Shown here in pieces: positions 32,648 through 41,733 of a stretch of 64,000 bases of DNA (positions are counted from its first letter, which is position 1; each line of letters opens with the position of its first letter). This DNA comes from Fabrea salina. Taxonomy: Eukaryota > Ciliophora > Heterotrichea > Heterotrichida > Fabreidae. The notes beneath the pieces are model-generated. The model did not search any database and was not told the origin of the DNA. It saw only the letters and a program-made list of their open reading frames with translations. The position numbers were made by a program, and so were the translations under genes. The DNA is taken from positions 234,492 to 298,491 of the forward strand of contig JALIHJ010000018.1 in the NCBI GenBank assembly GCA_022984795.1, written 5' to 3'.

Positions 32648-34791
32648 GTTACAATTGAGGACTGCGAAAAGTACATTTGCAGTATTTGTTGGGGGTCAGT
32701 GGCGTTCTGAGGGGTTTTGTCGTTTCTTAACTTCAAAAACCTAGGGAACCTTAAAGCCAGGCCTTTGTCTTCCGCTACCTTTCCCCAAGCGCTTGTGTGT
32801 TTGGGGGACACAGACAAGTCTGCTCCTAATACTTCACATACTATTTTGGGTTTGAACCAAACGTCTAAGTCAGTGTGGAGTACCTTGTAGTTGTCGTAGG
32901 GTTTGGGAATTTCGTACTGCTTCAAAGTGCTGTGTAGAGACTTGAGTTGGTCTTCTGAGAACCCAGTGGCAGTTCTGCAGACTGTTTGGTACTCGTCGTT
33001 GAGTGGGTCGTATATAGCAAACAAAAAGGAACCATAAACTCCAGTTCTTTTGCCTGTTCCGTAATAAGCCCCTATTGGAACTAAGTCTACTGTGTCAGAG
33101 AGTCTGGTTTCGGAGGAGTAAATGTAGTCTTTTTTCAACTTAAGCCAGTTAAGACTCCTTTTGGAAGGTTCGTAAGTTGCGTTGGAGTGAAGGGTTTTGA
33201 CTATGAGGCCTTCACACCCTATTTTGACTGACTCTAACAAAAAGGCTTCGATGTCTTCGAACTGACTGAGGTTTTGGTGGTGCACAAACTGAATTTTGCC
33301 CTGCTCTTCTTTTATTGCTTTTTTGAGGTACTGTCTTCTGTGGTGCAGAGACAGCTCTAGCAAAGATTCATCGTTGTAGTAAAGAATGTCGAAGGGGTAA
33401 ATGCACACTTCCACTTCAATGCTTGACAAATGGACCTTTTTCCTTCCTCGCTGCTGAATGTCTTGGAAAGGCCTGATTCGGCTAGTTTCTAAGTCAAAAG
33501 CCACCAGTTCAGAGTCAATCACACAGTTTCTGACTTGCTCGTAGTCAATGTGTTCGCTCAAGAAGTGGACAATGTCAGGGTACATCTCTGTGATGTCTTC
33601 GTTGCCCCTGCTGAACACTTTGACGCTTCTGTCGTCCAAAATGTGTATTTGAGCACGCATCCCGTCGTACTTGAACTCACAGGTGAACTCTACGTCTGTG
33701 AATCTGTCAAGTATCTCCTGGATGCCCCTTGAAGGTTGAGCCAGCATTAAGTTGGCAGGTATTCCTGGAGTCAGTTTGCACTTTTCTAGAATGTAAGAAA
33801 TGCTTTTACCGTCGGGACCTACTTCTAAAAGGGTCCTTATGATTTTGTCGTAGTCTGGGCACTCGTTGATGGACCTTTTAAGTGCCTTCGAAATTTCTTT
33901 GGTGGCTTCTTCAGCTCCTTCAGCTTTGACCACTGGAGGAAAGGCTTCTTGTTTCGGAGGAGTCATAGCAACTGCCATAGCAAGTGAGCTTTGCATAGTG
34001 AGCTCTGAGGCGCCTATTTTAAGTGACCTCTGGAGTATCCTTACTATGTACTTGGCTTCCTGACTAGTTGCTTTTTTGAGCAGTCTAAGAAGTTCTTCTT
34101 CTTTGAGAGCAACTGACTTAGTGCCTTTGAGTGTTGCTATTCTCCAAAAAGAGTCATACACTCCAGAAACAGTGTGACTGGAAGTTCCGCTTTTTCTAGC
34201 AAAGAAACTAGAAATATCCTTTTGTTTCAGCCTTACGTTAAGCACAACGTTCCCTAAGTCCCCGATTTGGTTTTCGTACTCCTTGATTCGTTTTGGGGTT
34301 TCTCCAGTGACTTTAGCTACTGCTTTGTAAAGAGCTTCTTTACCTACGCCCATTTCAACTCCTCTGTAGTCTGGACACAACTTACCTATGCACAAGTAAA
34401 AGCACTTAACTAAGTGGTCAGGACGCAGAACTATAACACTTCTGAAGAAGTTGGCCAGGGCTTGTTTTTGGAGTTGTTTGGAATTTTGGCCTTTTGCCTG
34501 GGCAACTTCTTCAAATGTCTGGACCAAAAAGCTGAAGGGCACAGGTTGGTTATGCTTAAACGGAGAGTCGTAAACAGGGTGGTAGGATTCACTAGACAAA
34601 GGAAGCGGGTTGGGGTTCAGGGAGTAGTATTGGGTGGGTTTTTGGTTGATTTCTGGTGAGTGAGTTTTTTTAGGAGGAGGAGCAGGATCTTGGCGCTTGC
34701 GTTTTTGAGGACCATCCTTGAAGTAAGACTTTATGGACCTTTGACCTACAGAAAAGTAAGAACCTGTTATCCTAAGTAGCCTACCTTGCAT
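32644..34791 (-). CDS. LIG1: DNA ligase I (ATP-dependent) with PCNA-binding box
   Basis: 715 residues. A PIP box, QRSIKSYF, lies near the N-terminus, the classic PCNA anchor of LIG1. A basic Pro-rich linker follows, then the all-helical DNA-binding domain. The adenylation motif is CEFKYDGMRAQIH with the catalytic Lys near residue 373. Later motifs include CEGLIVKTL, SLNWLKLKKDYI and GAYYGTGKRTGVYGSFLF. The OB domain ends GKVAEDKGLALRFPRFLKLRND. It seals Okazaki fragments and repair nicks. The C-terminus lacks a BRCT domain, so it is LIG1 rather than LIG4. The ATG is 2 nt after the stop of the OB-fold gene on the same strand, and the stop overlaps the oxoprolinase stop. Confidence 0.96.
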   Translation of the reverse strand: MQGRLLRITGSYFSVGQRSIKSYFKDGPQKRKRQDPAPPPKKTHSPEINQKPTQYYSLNPNPLPLSSESYHPVYDSPFKHNQPVPFSFLVQTFEEVAQAKGQNSKQLQKQALANFFRSVIVLRPDHLVKCFYLCIGKLCPDYRGVEMGVGKEALYKAVAKVTGETPKRIKEYENQIGDLGNVVLNVRLKQKDISSFFARKSGTSSHTVSGVYDSFWRIATLKGTKSVALKEEELLRLLKKATSQEAKYIVRILQRSLKIGASELTMQSSLAMAVAMTPPKQEAFPPVVKAEGAEEATKEISKALKRSINECPDYDKIIRTLLEVGPDGKSISYILEKCKLTPGIPANLMLAQPSRGIQEILDRFTDVEFTCEFKYDGMRAQIHILDDRSVKVFSRGNEDITEMYPDIVHFLSEHIDYEQVRNCVIDSELVAFDLETSRIRPFQDIQQRGRKKVHLSSIEVEVCIYPFDILYYNDESLLELSLHHRRQYLKKAIKEEQGKIQFVHHQNLSQFEDIEAFLLESVKIGCEGLIVKTLHSNATYEPSKRSLNWLKLKKDYIYSSETRLSDTVDLVPIGAYYGTGKRTGVYGSFLFAIYDPLNDEYQTVCRTATGFSEDQLKSLHSTLKQYEIPKPYDNYKVLHTDLDVWFKPKIVCEVLGADLSVSPKHTSAWGKVAEDKGLALRFPRFLKLRNDKTPQNATDPQQILQMYFSQSSIVT

Positions 34792-34793
34792 GC

Positions 34794-35183
34794 TTATTTT
34801 ATGTTAAGAGTTCTTGAGTTGTGTGTGTTTAGGGGTTTCGAAAAAGCCACTGTGGAAGGATAAATGCTTGAGTAGGAGTCTAGTTCTATCCTGAGGAAGT
34901 CCCCCGAAGAATAAACCAAACCTTCCCTCACTACTAAGGTTTGGTTTTCCTTTGCAAGGCTGCACTGGTCTGTTTATACTTCACCGTTTTCGAGTTTAAG
35001 TCTGATGCAAGCTGTGTCATCTGCAACTTCCACCTCAGTGATTCTTATCTGGGAACCGTCAGCTCTAGTTCGGAAAACTGAAATAATAACCTTTACTACC
35101 TTGCAAATAACATTTGCTCTCTCGTGCAGTTGGATACTTTGGAGTTTGGTAACTGCATATTAAGTACACAAGGGCCTCGACAT
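34794..35183 (-). CDS. Small OB-fold nucleic-acid-binding protein (SOSS-B / At4g28440-like), two 15-nt introns
   Basis: This gene is hidden because introns split it. From the ATG at 35181-35183, removing 15-nt introns at 35153-35167 and 34965-34979 gives 119 residues: MSRPLFTKLQSIQLHERANV, then ICKVVKVIISVFRTRADGSQ, then IRITEVEVADDTACIRLKLE, joined to CSLAKENQTLVVREGLVYSS and GDFLRIELDSYSSIYPS. The order of motifs (V..VV.v...R..dG......E..V.DdTa.I.l.l.N...l.....tlvvr.g.v....G.lri..D) is that of the single OB-fold proteins related to SOSS-B/hSSB1 and plant At4g28440. Such proteins bind single-stranded DNA or RNA. It sits 2 nt upstream of DNA ligase I and 11 nt from the divergent ABC transporter start. 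Confidence 0.85.
34965..34979 (-). other. 15-nt intron 2 of the OB-fold gene
   Basis: On the minus strand: GTATAAACAGACCAG, phase 0, between Glu (GAA) and Cys (TGC). It carries an in-frame TAA as second codon. It is the only one of the seven introns without A at position 10 (A at 9 and 11). Confidence 0.88.
35153..35167 (-). other. 15-nt intron 1 of the OB-fold gene
   Basis: On the minus strand: GTACTTAATATGCAG, phase 1, within a Phe codon (T|TT). A at position 10. It is the only intron seen that is not in phase 0. Removal joins the start ATG to the OB-fold frame, which otherwise has no Met. Confidence 0.85.
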
Positions 35184-35194
35184 TTCCAATAAAC

Positions 35195-38100
35195 ATGGAA
35201 GTAGAACATTCTGAAGGAACAGAGACACAAAAAAACTTGCTTGGAGAGCAACAAAAAGTCAAGCCATCCTTCAAAAACCTTTTCAAGTTCTGCTCCACTA
35301 AGGATCTTATCTTTATGGTAGCAGGCACATTGAGTGCTTTTGTCATGGGTCTTGTCCAGCCATTACTATTTTACCTCATGGGAGACTTTTTCAACCAAAT
35401 GGGTCCTTTAACCACCCCTGAAGACTTTTACGAAGATGCCAAAACAGTTTGTTTGTACATGGTCATATTCGGGGGGGTATTTATTGTCTTTGCTTACTTT
35501 GCTGTGATGCTTTGGGTGCAAGTAGGCGCGAGGCAAGGAATGCACTTCAGAAAGCACTACTTCGAAAAAGTGCTCCAAATGGACCCAGAGTGGTTCGACG
35601 CCAGACACCCAGCAGAACTGCCTATGTCAATTGCAACTGACACTCTTAAGATTGAAAGGGCATCGGGTGACAAACTGGTGATTATGTTTTTCACCTTCTC
35701 AATGATACTTACGGCCTTTATAATGGCCTTAGTAGAGGGCACAGCCCTGGCTTTGATAGCCTTTTGTTTTGGACCAGTAGTAGCTGGAGGGCTTTTCTTG
35801 ACTAATAATGGAATGGAGCAGAGTGCAAAGGCTGCTGACACTTCTTACAGAAAAGCAGGCGGAGTAGCTGAAGAAGCCCTTGAAGAGATCAAAACAGTTG
35901 CTGCCCTCAATGGCCAGGAATACGAAACCCGAAAGTACACAGATGCTCTCAAAGACTCCCAAAAGTCAATGTTCAAGAATGGGTTCAAAGTAGGAATGGG
36001 AACTGGAATCGCCATTGCAGGCTTTTTCTGGATGATGGCCACTATATACATAGTGGGAGCTGACGTTATTGACAACGAAACTGAAAACTGGGCAGATGGA
36101 GAAACCTTTGATGTAGGCAAAGTCGTTATAGTTTTGTTTGTGAGTTTGATGGCTTTCAACAACATAGGCACCTTAGTTCCTAGCATCAAAATGATTGCTG
36201 AAGGCAAAAAGGCTGCCGGTGATGTTTTGGAAATACTCAACACTCCTTCTCAGCTCACTCAAGGGAAACTAGAAACCAAACTCCAGGGTTCAATCGAGTT
36301 CAAAAACGTGGTCTTTAGTTACCCCACCGCCAAGGATACTCTTGTTTTAAAAGGACTGAGTTTTAACTTGGAGCCAGGTCAGAGACTTGGAGTAGTTGGA
36401 AGCACTGGTTCTGGCAAGTCAACGATTATTCAGATTCTGCTTAGGTACTACGAGCAAAACTCTGGAACTGTGTTGCTTGACGGCAGAGACATTCGCGAGT
36501 ACTCGATTTCCTCAATCAGAGAAAACATTGGACTGGTGAGTCAAGAACCACTTTTATTCAACACTACTATTTACGAAAACATCCGCTACGGAAACAAGTC
36601 TGCTTCTGAACAAGAAATTAGAGAGGCTGCAGTCAGAGCTGGAGCCATGGAGTTCATTGAAAAACTGCCTGACGGGCTCAACACTAACGTAGGCTCTAAA
36701 GGAGGACAGCTTTCAGGAGGTCAAAAACAAAGGATTGCTATAGCTAGAGCTATTATTAGGCGGCCTAGAATACTGCTGTTGGACGAGGCCACTAGTGCTT
36801 TGGACCGACAAACTGAGCAAATAGTTGTGGATGCACTAGAAAACTCTTTAGCAGAAAGCACAAGAATAGTGGTGGCCCAGAACTTGTTGAGTGTAAGGGA
36901 CTGCCACAGCATCATTATGATAGACCAAGGAGAAGTGGTTGAACAAGGAAGTCACAGAGAGCTCATGAAGATGAAAGGGAAGTACTACCACTTAGTTAAA
37001 ATGCAGAAACTCCAACAAAAAAACCAAGACGAAGAACAAATTGTTATCAAAACTTCTGAATCCAACTTAAACGTAAATGAACAACAAAACGAACAAAAAG
37101 ACGAAAAAGAAAACAAAACCCAGTACATGAAAAGAATCATTTCTATGAGCAAAGACCAAATATGGTGGTTGGTCCTAGGGTGCTTTGGGTCGCTTCTGGT
37201 AGGGTCTACTTACCCACTCACAGGAATGTTTGGTGGTTTGCAAATATACACTCTGGGCACTAAGCGCGGAGAAGAACTCCAAGACGACAGTGAAGAGTAT
37301 GCCATTTACTTGTTTATTTTGTCAGTGGTAGTGCTTTTGGGTTTGTGCATGGAAAGTGTCAGCTACCCCCGAATGAGTTCCAACATTACCAAGAAAATGC
37401 GAGAAGACAGCTTCAGGGCTCTTTTGAGTTACGAAGCTGCTTTCTTCGACATTCCTGAAAACAACTGCAGTGCCTTGGCAGCTAAACTCAGTAACGACTG
37501 CGAGAAAGTAAACGGGCTAGGAGGCAGTGTTTTTGGGATAGTGTTAGGAGTAGTTAGTTCACTAGCAGTGGCGCATATAGTGGCAGCTGTGTTTAGTTGG
37601 AGAGTCTCCTTGGTAGTGCTTGCTATAGTTCCCATTTTGATCTTTGCCGTAGCTTCTAACTTCATGGCCCAAATGCAAGGAGTAGTTCAGTTTTCGTACG
37701 AGAACTGCACTTCTCTAGCAGCAGACGCAATCATTAACTACAGAACTGCAAAGGCATTTAACTTGGAGGAAGAAATGGTTTCTAGGTACCTAGAGCCTGT
37801 TGTCCAGGAATTTCAATCCATTAAGAAAAAGGCCCACTTTTCAGCACTGACTTACGGATTAGGTTTTGGGATACTTTTTTGGGCCTATGCTTTGATATTT
37901 TGGTACGGAGCCAAACTCGTGAGAGACGGAGACATTTCTTTCGAAGATATGATTGCAGCTTTGATTACAGCAATAACTGGAAGTGACGCTTTCTTCATAG
38001 CTGGCATTTACGCACCTGACGTCAAGAACGGCATTGAAGCTGCCAAAAGTCTTTTGAAAGTACTTGACTACAAGCCCTCAATTGACGTCAACTCCAAAGA

Positions 38101-38839
38101 AGGCAAGAAAGCAGACATCAGGGGCAAAGTGGAGTTTAGGGAAGTTTCCTTTTCTTACCCCAACAGGAACTACATGGCACTTAAAAAGATCAACTTTGAA
38201 ATAAGCCCTGGCACTTCACTTGCCATCATCGGACGCACTGGTTCAGGTAAGTCTACAATCACTCAGTTAGTTCTGAGACTTTACGACTGCACTCATGGGT
38301 CTGTGCTGGTAGACGACACTGACATACGTGACTACAACATCAAAGCTTTCAGAAAACAAATTTCAGTAGTTAGTCAAGAACCCATTTTGTTTTCAGGAAC
38401 TATTGCTGAAAACATTGCCTACGGAATCAAAGCAGACAAAGACCAAATAGAAGAAGCTGCTAGGAGAGCCCAGGCCCTAGAGTTCATCAGCAGAAACAAA
38501 GAAGGACTTGACAGGGAAGTAGGACTCAAAGGCAGTATGCTTAGTGGAGGCCAAAAACAAAGAATAGCCATTGCAAGGGCAATCATCAGAAACCCTAAGA
38601 TTTTGTTGATGGACGAAGCTACCAGTGCACTTGACAGCAAAACTGAAAAGAAAGTACTTTCAGCTTTGGACGATATAATGCCTGGAAGAACCTGTATAAC
38701 TATAGCCCACAGACTCAAAACCATTGAGGAGGCAGACCAAATCATGGTGTTAGAGGCTGGCAAGATTGTGGAGTTCGGCAGCAGACAAGAGCTATACGAC
38801 CAAGGCGGCTACTTCTACAACCTAGTCAGGAACCTTTAA
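35195..38839 (+). CDS. ABC transporter, ABCB/MDR-type full transporter
   Basis: 1214 residues in the order membrane domain - NBD - membrane domain - NBD, six helices each. NBD1: Walker A GSTGSGKST, signature LSGGQKQR, Walker B ILLLDEATSALD. NBD2: Walker A GRTGSGKST, LSGGQKQR, ILLMDEATSALD and switch His in TIAHRL. In NBD1 the switch position reads VVAQNLLSV, so His is replaced by Gln; this suggests one weak ATP site. The linker between halves is very rich in Glu, Gln, Asn and Lys. It would export lipids or small amphipathic molecules at the plasma membrane or contractile vacuole. Its start codon is 11 nt from the divergent OB-fold gene. Confidence 0.95.
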   Translation: MEVEHSEGTETQKNLLGEQQKVKPSFKNLFKFCSTKDLIFMVAGTLSAFVMGLVQPLLFYLMGDFFNQMGPLTTPEDFYEDAKTVCLYMVIFGGVFIVFAYFAVMLWVQVGARQGMHFRKHYFEKVLQMDPEWFDARHPAELPMSIATDTLKIERASGDKLVIMFFTFSMILTAFIMALVEGTALALIAFCFGPVVAGGLFLTNNGMEQSAKAADTSYRKAGGVAEEALEEIKTVAALNGQEYETRKYTDALKDSQKSMFKNGFKVGMGTGIAIAGFFWMMATIYIVGADVIDNETENWADGETFDVGKVVIVLFVSLMAFNNIGTLVPSIKMIAEGKKAAGDVLEILNTPSQLTQGKLETKLQGSIEFKNVVFSYPTAKDTLVLKGLSFNLEPGQRLGVVGSTGSGKSTIIQILLRYYEQNSGTVLLDGRDIREYSISSIRENIGLVSQEPLLFNTTIYENIRYGNKSASEQEIREAAVRAGAMEFIEKLPDGLNTNVGSKGGQLSGGQKQRIAIARAIIRRPRILLLDEATSALDRQTEQIVVDALENSLAESTRIVVAQNLLSVRDCHSIIMIDQGEVVEQGSHRELMKMKGKYYHLVKMQKLQQKNQDEEQIVIKTSESNLNVNEQQNEQKDEKENKTQYMKRIISMSKDQIWWLVLGCFGSLLVGSTYPLTGMFGGLQIYTLGTKRGEELQDDSEEYAIYLFILSVVVLLGLCMESVSYPRMSSNITKKMREDSFRALLSYEAAFFDIPENNCSALAAKLSNDCEKVNGLGGSVFGIVLGVVSSLAVAHIVAAVFSWRVSLVVLAIVPILIFAVASNFMAQMQGVVQFSYENCTSLAADAIINYRTAKAFNLEEEMVSRYLEPVVQEFQSIKKKAHFSALTYGLGFGILFWAYALIFWYGAKLVRDGDISFEDMIAALITAITGSDAFFIAGIYAPDVKNGIEAAKSLLKVLDYKPSIDVNSKEGKKADIRGKVEFREVSFSYPNRNYMALKKINFEISPGTSLAIIGRTGSGKSTITQLVLRLYDCTHGSVLVDDTDIRDYNIKAFRKQISVVSQEPILFSGTIAENIAYGIKADKDQIEEAARRAQALEFISRNKEGLDREVGLKGSMLSGGQKQRIAIARAIIRNPKILLMDEATSALDSKTEKKVLSALDDIMPGRTCITIAHRLKTIEEADQIMVLEAGKIVEFGSRQELYDQGGYFYNLVRNL

Positions 38840-38864
38840 TAACTTACTGGAGACTTATTTAAAT

Positions 38865-39827
38865 ATGTCAAAAAACTACTGGGTGATTGATACTGACGCA
38901 GGTGTGGATGACTGCCAGGCAATGGTGTTAGGGATATCAGCTATGCATAGAGAACTCATAGATATCGTAGGTATTACCGCAGTTGCCGGGAATGTAGGTC
39001 TTCCACAAGCTCTAATTAACATTGCCCAAACCCTAAAATCTTGTGGCGAAGAAAACCTACCTTTTTACCCAGGTGCAGTAAGTCCACTTGTAGCTCCACT
39101 TAAGGTGGCGGCAAGCATCCATGGGGAAGACGGTCTCAATAACTACTGGAAACTTAACGGAAAGTCAAAAGAAGGATTGCCGTCTCCCCAGGAAAAACAT
39201 GCAGCTCAGGCAATCATTGACTTAGCTAACGAGTACAGAGGAGAACTGAGCATTACTACAATAGGTCCCTTAACTAACCTGGCATTAGCTGTGAGTTTGG
39301 ACCCTTCTCTGCCTTCAAAGCTCAAAAGGGTGCTGGTTATGGGTGGTGCAGTCCATGCACTCGGAAACACTTCATTTGTGGCTGAGTTTAATATAAAGAG
39401 CGACCCCGAAGCTGCCCACATTGTGTTTCAAAAGTTCCCTAGGATTGAAATACTGCCCTGGGAAACTTGTATAGCGGCTGAGCACCAGTTTTCATACGAG
39501 TTTTTGGAAGAATACCTGTCTCGCACTTCTGACAAAGGAGTGTTTATTAAGGAAATCACTAAAGTAGAGGAAGGCAAAAGCAGTGTGTTTTTCTGCGACC
39601 CCCTGACCTTATGTGTAGCTGTGGATGAAACTGTAGCTAAGAGAGTTGAAGAAAGAGAAGGCCATGTAGAGTTGACTGGCACACTCACCAGAGGCATGAC
39701 TGTAGTTAACTGGGGTTGTTCTGACGAAAAAGAAGTCAACGAAGGAACTGGAGTTAGGAACTTAAGAATAATTGAGGCCCTGGACATGCAGAAAGTCCAG
39801 GAATTATTCCTCCAATCAGTTATTTAG
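38865..39827 (+). CDS. Inosine/uridine-preferring nucleoside hydrolase
   Basis: 320 residues. The calcium-binding signature DTDAGVDDCQAM is at residues 9-20 (the family D-x-D-x3-D-D). The substrate region ITAVAGNVGLPQALINI and ASIHGEDGLNN follow, then TIGPLTNLALAV and VLVMGGAVHALGN, and EFNIKSDPEAAHIVF. It splits the ribose from purine or pyrimidine nucleosides in salvage, which ciliates depend on. Length is normal for the family. It converges on the CK1-like gene with a gap of 16 nt. Confidence 0.95.
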   Translation: MSKNYWVIDTDAGVDDCQAMVLGISAMHRELIDIVGITAVAGNVGLPQALINIAQTLKSCGEENLPFYPGAVSPLVAPLKVAASIHGEDGLNNYWKLNGKSKEGLPSPQEKHAAQAIIDLANEYRGELSITTIGPLTNLALAVSLDPSLPSKLKRVLVMGGAVHALGNTSFVAEFNIKSDPEAAHIVFQKFPRIEILPWETCIAAEHQFSYEFLEEYLSRTSDKGVFIKEITKVEEGKSSVFFCDPLTLCVAVDETVAKRVEEREGHVELTGTLTRGMTVVNWGCSDEKEVNEGTGVRNLRIIEALDMQKVQELFLQSVI

Positions 39828-39843
39828 TTCTAGATTAAATTAA

Positions 39844-41028
39844 TCAAAAAATGAAGCAGTTGTGCCTGTCTCTAGGCGTTTCTATGTCGTAGCTCCTGGA
39901 TACCTTTTTAGAGAGTTTTCTAGGCATTCTGAAATCAATGACTTCGCGGTTTTTGAACTCCGGAAGAGTAGAAGCTACAACAGTTTGTTCGTGTTCATCG
40001 TACAGGGCTGAGTTGTTAGTGAAGCGACTTATGCTTTTAATTTGCTCTTGGAACGAAAAGTTTCCTTCTAGGCAAAGGGGCTTGCAACTCTTGTTCCTTT
40101 TCCTTTTTGGTTTTTTGGGGGAACTACTTCTTTTGGTACTTGATTTTTTGAGGTCTTTGGACCCAACCCAGTCAAATGGAACCTCCTCGCAGTTGAATTG
40201 TTGAGACACAGAGTCCAGCAAGTGAATCATGTAGTTATAGTCAGGGCTGGAGTCGTACTGGAGGTTCTTAACGTAGGACATCAGGTAGAAGAACTCCCTA
40301 GGAGAATCTGAAAACAATTGTATAGGGGAAGTGTTGGTTTTGATACTTCTGATTTTGGTCTCAGTGATCTTTTCTTTGGTTTTGTTTTTCCAGGGCAAAG
40401 TGCCTTTTAAGAAGTAAGAAAACAAGTAACAGAGTGTTTCTAAGTCGTCTCTCCGGCTTTGCTGGATTCCTTTGTGTGTGTTTACCGAAGCGTAGTAGGT
40501 AGTACCTACAAAAGCCCTGTTCTCCATGTAAGGCACGTGAATCCCTAAGTCCTTGGTTTTATACCTCTTGCTGAGCCCAAAGTCTACTAAAAATACTGAG
40601 TCTGAGTCTTTTTGAGGTCCTAAAAGGAACTGCTGGGGCTTCAAGTCCCTGTGAATGTAACCATTTTCATGCAAAGATTTAACTCTGAGCAGCATACTTT
40701 TAGCTAGCTTTGTCACAGTTTTCAATGAAAATCTTTTCCGGCATTCAACAAACTTGTCGTTTATGCTCGGGCCTAGAAGTTCCATAGCAAGGTAGCAATA
40801 CTCTTTAGTGAATTTAGAGCCATAGTACTTGGGGAAACCGTATGTATTATTGAGATCCTGCAAAACCCTTGCTTCGTTTTCAAGTTGGTTGTCTTTGGAA
40901 CTTTGTTCTAACTTCACTGCAGCGAACTTCCCAGACTCAAGGTCTTTGCACAGGTACACCTTTCCGAAGTTCCCTTCGCCAAGCAGGGACTCTCTTTTGT
41001 ACCTGTCGTCTATTATATTTTCTATCAT
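39844..41028 (-). CDS. CK1-family protein kinase with possible C-terminal CaaX box; ends in TGA
   Basis: 394 residues from the Met of MIENIIDDRYKRE; a Met ten codons upstream is less likely. The kinase domain has GEGNFGKVYLC, AAVKLEQ, catalytic loop HRDLKPQQFLLG, LVDFGLSKRY and RRDDLETLCYLF, the last a CK1 hallmark. It is a Ser/Thr kinase. The C-terminal ~120 residues are basic (KKPKRKRNKSCK) and end N-C-F-I-F, which fits a CaaX prenylation box. The stop is TGA, rare here, and an in-frame TAA follows three codons later (39835-39837). If TGA were read through, the CaaX box would be lost, so stopping at TGA matters for membrane attachment (inference). Confidence 0.9.
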   Translation of the reverse strand: MIENIIDDRYKRESLLGEGNFGKVYLCKDLESGKFAAVKLEQSSKDNQLENEARVLQDLNNTYGFPKYYGSKFTKEYCYLAMELLGPSINDKFVECRKRFSLKTVTKLAKSMLLRVKSLHENGYIHRDLKPQQFLLGPQKDSDSVFLVDFGLSKRYKTKDLGIHVPYMENRAFVGTTYYASVNTHKGIQQSRRDDLETLCYLFSYFLKGTLPWKNKTKEKITETKIRSIKTNTSPIQLFSDSPREFFYLMSYVKNLQYDSSPDYNYMIHLLDSVSQQFNCEEVPFDWVGSKDLKKSSTKRSSSPKKPKRKRNKSCKPLCLEGNFSFQEQIKSISRFTNNSALYDEHEQTVVASTLPEFKNREVIDFRMPRKLSKKVSRSYDIETPRDRHNCFIF

Positions 41029-41095
41029 TATTAAACTGCCACAGAAACAGACCAGCAACTATGGTTACTTTTCATCAAATTAAGAGCACCTAGTA

Positions 41096-41701
41096 TTATT
41101 TAGTTTTCTTTTTAGGCTTTTTAGGCTGTGAAACTTTAAACCCTAGGTAAACCAACCCTGTCAAAAACAATAAACCAACTCCCAGTCCCAAGTACTGAAC
41201 TGGCATGGGCAGAATCTCGTTTTTGGAACTTTGGAAGTTCTCGACCACTGGGGGTTCTTGTTCAAAGACTTCGTCCTTTTTGTTGATTTCTTCCTGGATT
41301 GCCTGCAGCAGTTGGGTTTCTTCGGAAGTGAGCTCAAAAGACTTGAACTCAGAAGAGTCAATGGAGCAGCAACTCTGCAGTTCAGGAATTTCTAAGTCTA
41401 CAACGTCACTCATAAGGATTTCTTCAGCTTTGCTTGGACTAATAGTGTTCACGCACTTGTTGAGCATACTGGTAACAACCTTCTTCTGTGCCTTCGAGTA
41501 CTCAACTGACTTGGCAGAGGCGATTCCCTGAACAGCATCCGGAGAAGTGTCTAGTCTGGTTTTAATGGCGGACAAACAAGCTATCCAAACTGCTCGCTTT
41601 TGGGCTTCTGCGACCTCGTCGTACTTCTCTTCTTCGTTGATGGGTTCAGGTTCTTCGAAGGCAAGTGACAGTGCAAGCATACTCAGGAGTAAAACTTTCA
41701 T
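41096..41701 (-). CDS. Type I membrane protein of unknown function
   Basis: 201 residues with a signal peptide (MKVLLLSMLALSLAF), an acidic, helical lumenal part with six Cys (CLSAIKTRL, LNKCVNTIS, LQSCCSID), one membrane helix near the C-terminus (YLGLGVGLLFLTGLVYLGF) and a Lys-rich cytosolic tail ending KKPKKKTK. The di-lysine-like tail could act in ER/Golgi retrieval. Such proteins are common in ciliates but I do not recognise a named family. Confidence 0.7.
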   Translation of the reverse strand: MKVLLLSMLALSLAFEEPEPINEEEKYDEVAEAQKRAVWIACLSAIKTRLDTSPDAVQGIASAKSVEYSKAQKKVVTSMLNKCVNTISPSKAEEILMSDVVDLEIPELQSCCSIDSSEFKSFELTSEETQLLQAIQEEINKKDEVFEQEPPVVENFQSSKNEILPMPVQYLGLGVGLLFLTGLVYLGFKVSQPKKPKKKTK

Positions 41702-41733
41702 TTATTTCTGTAAATACTCACCAGTCTTATAAG

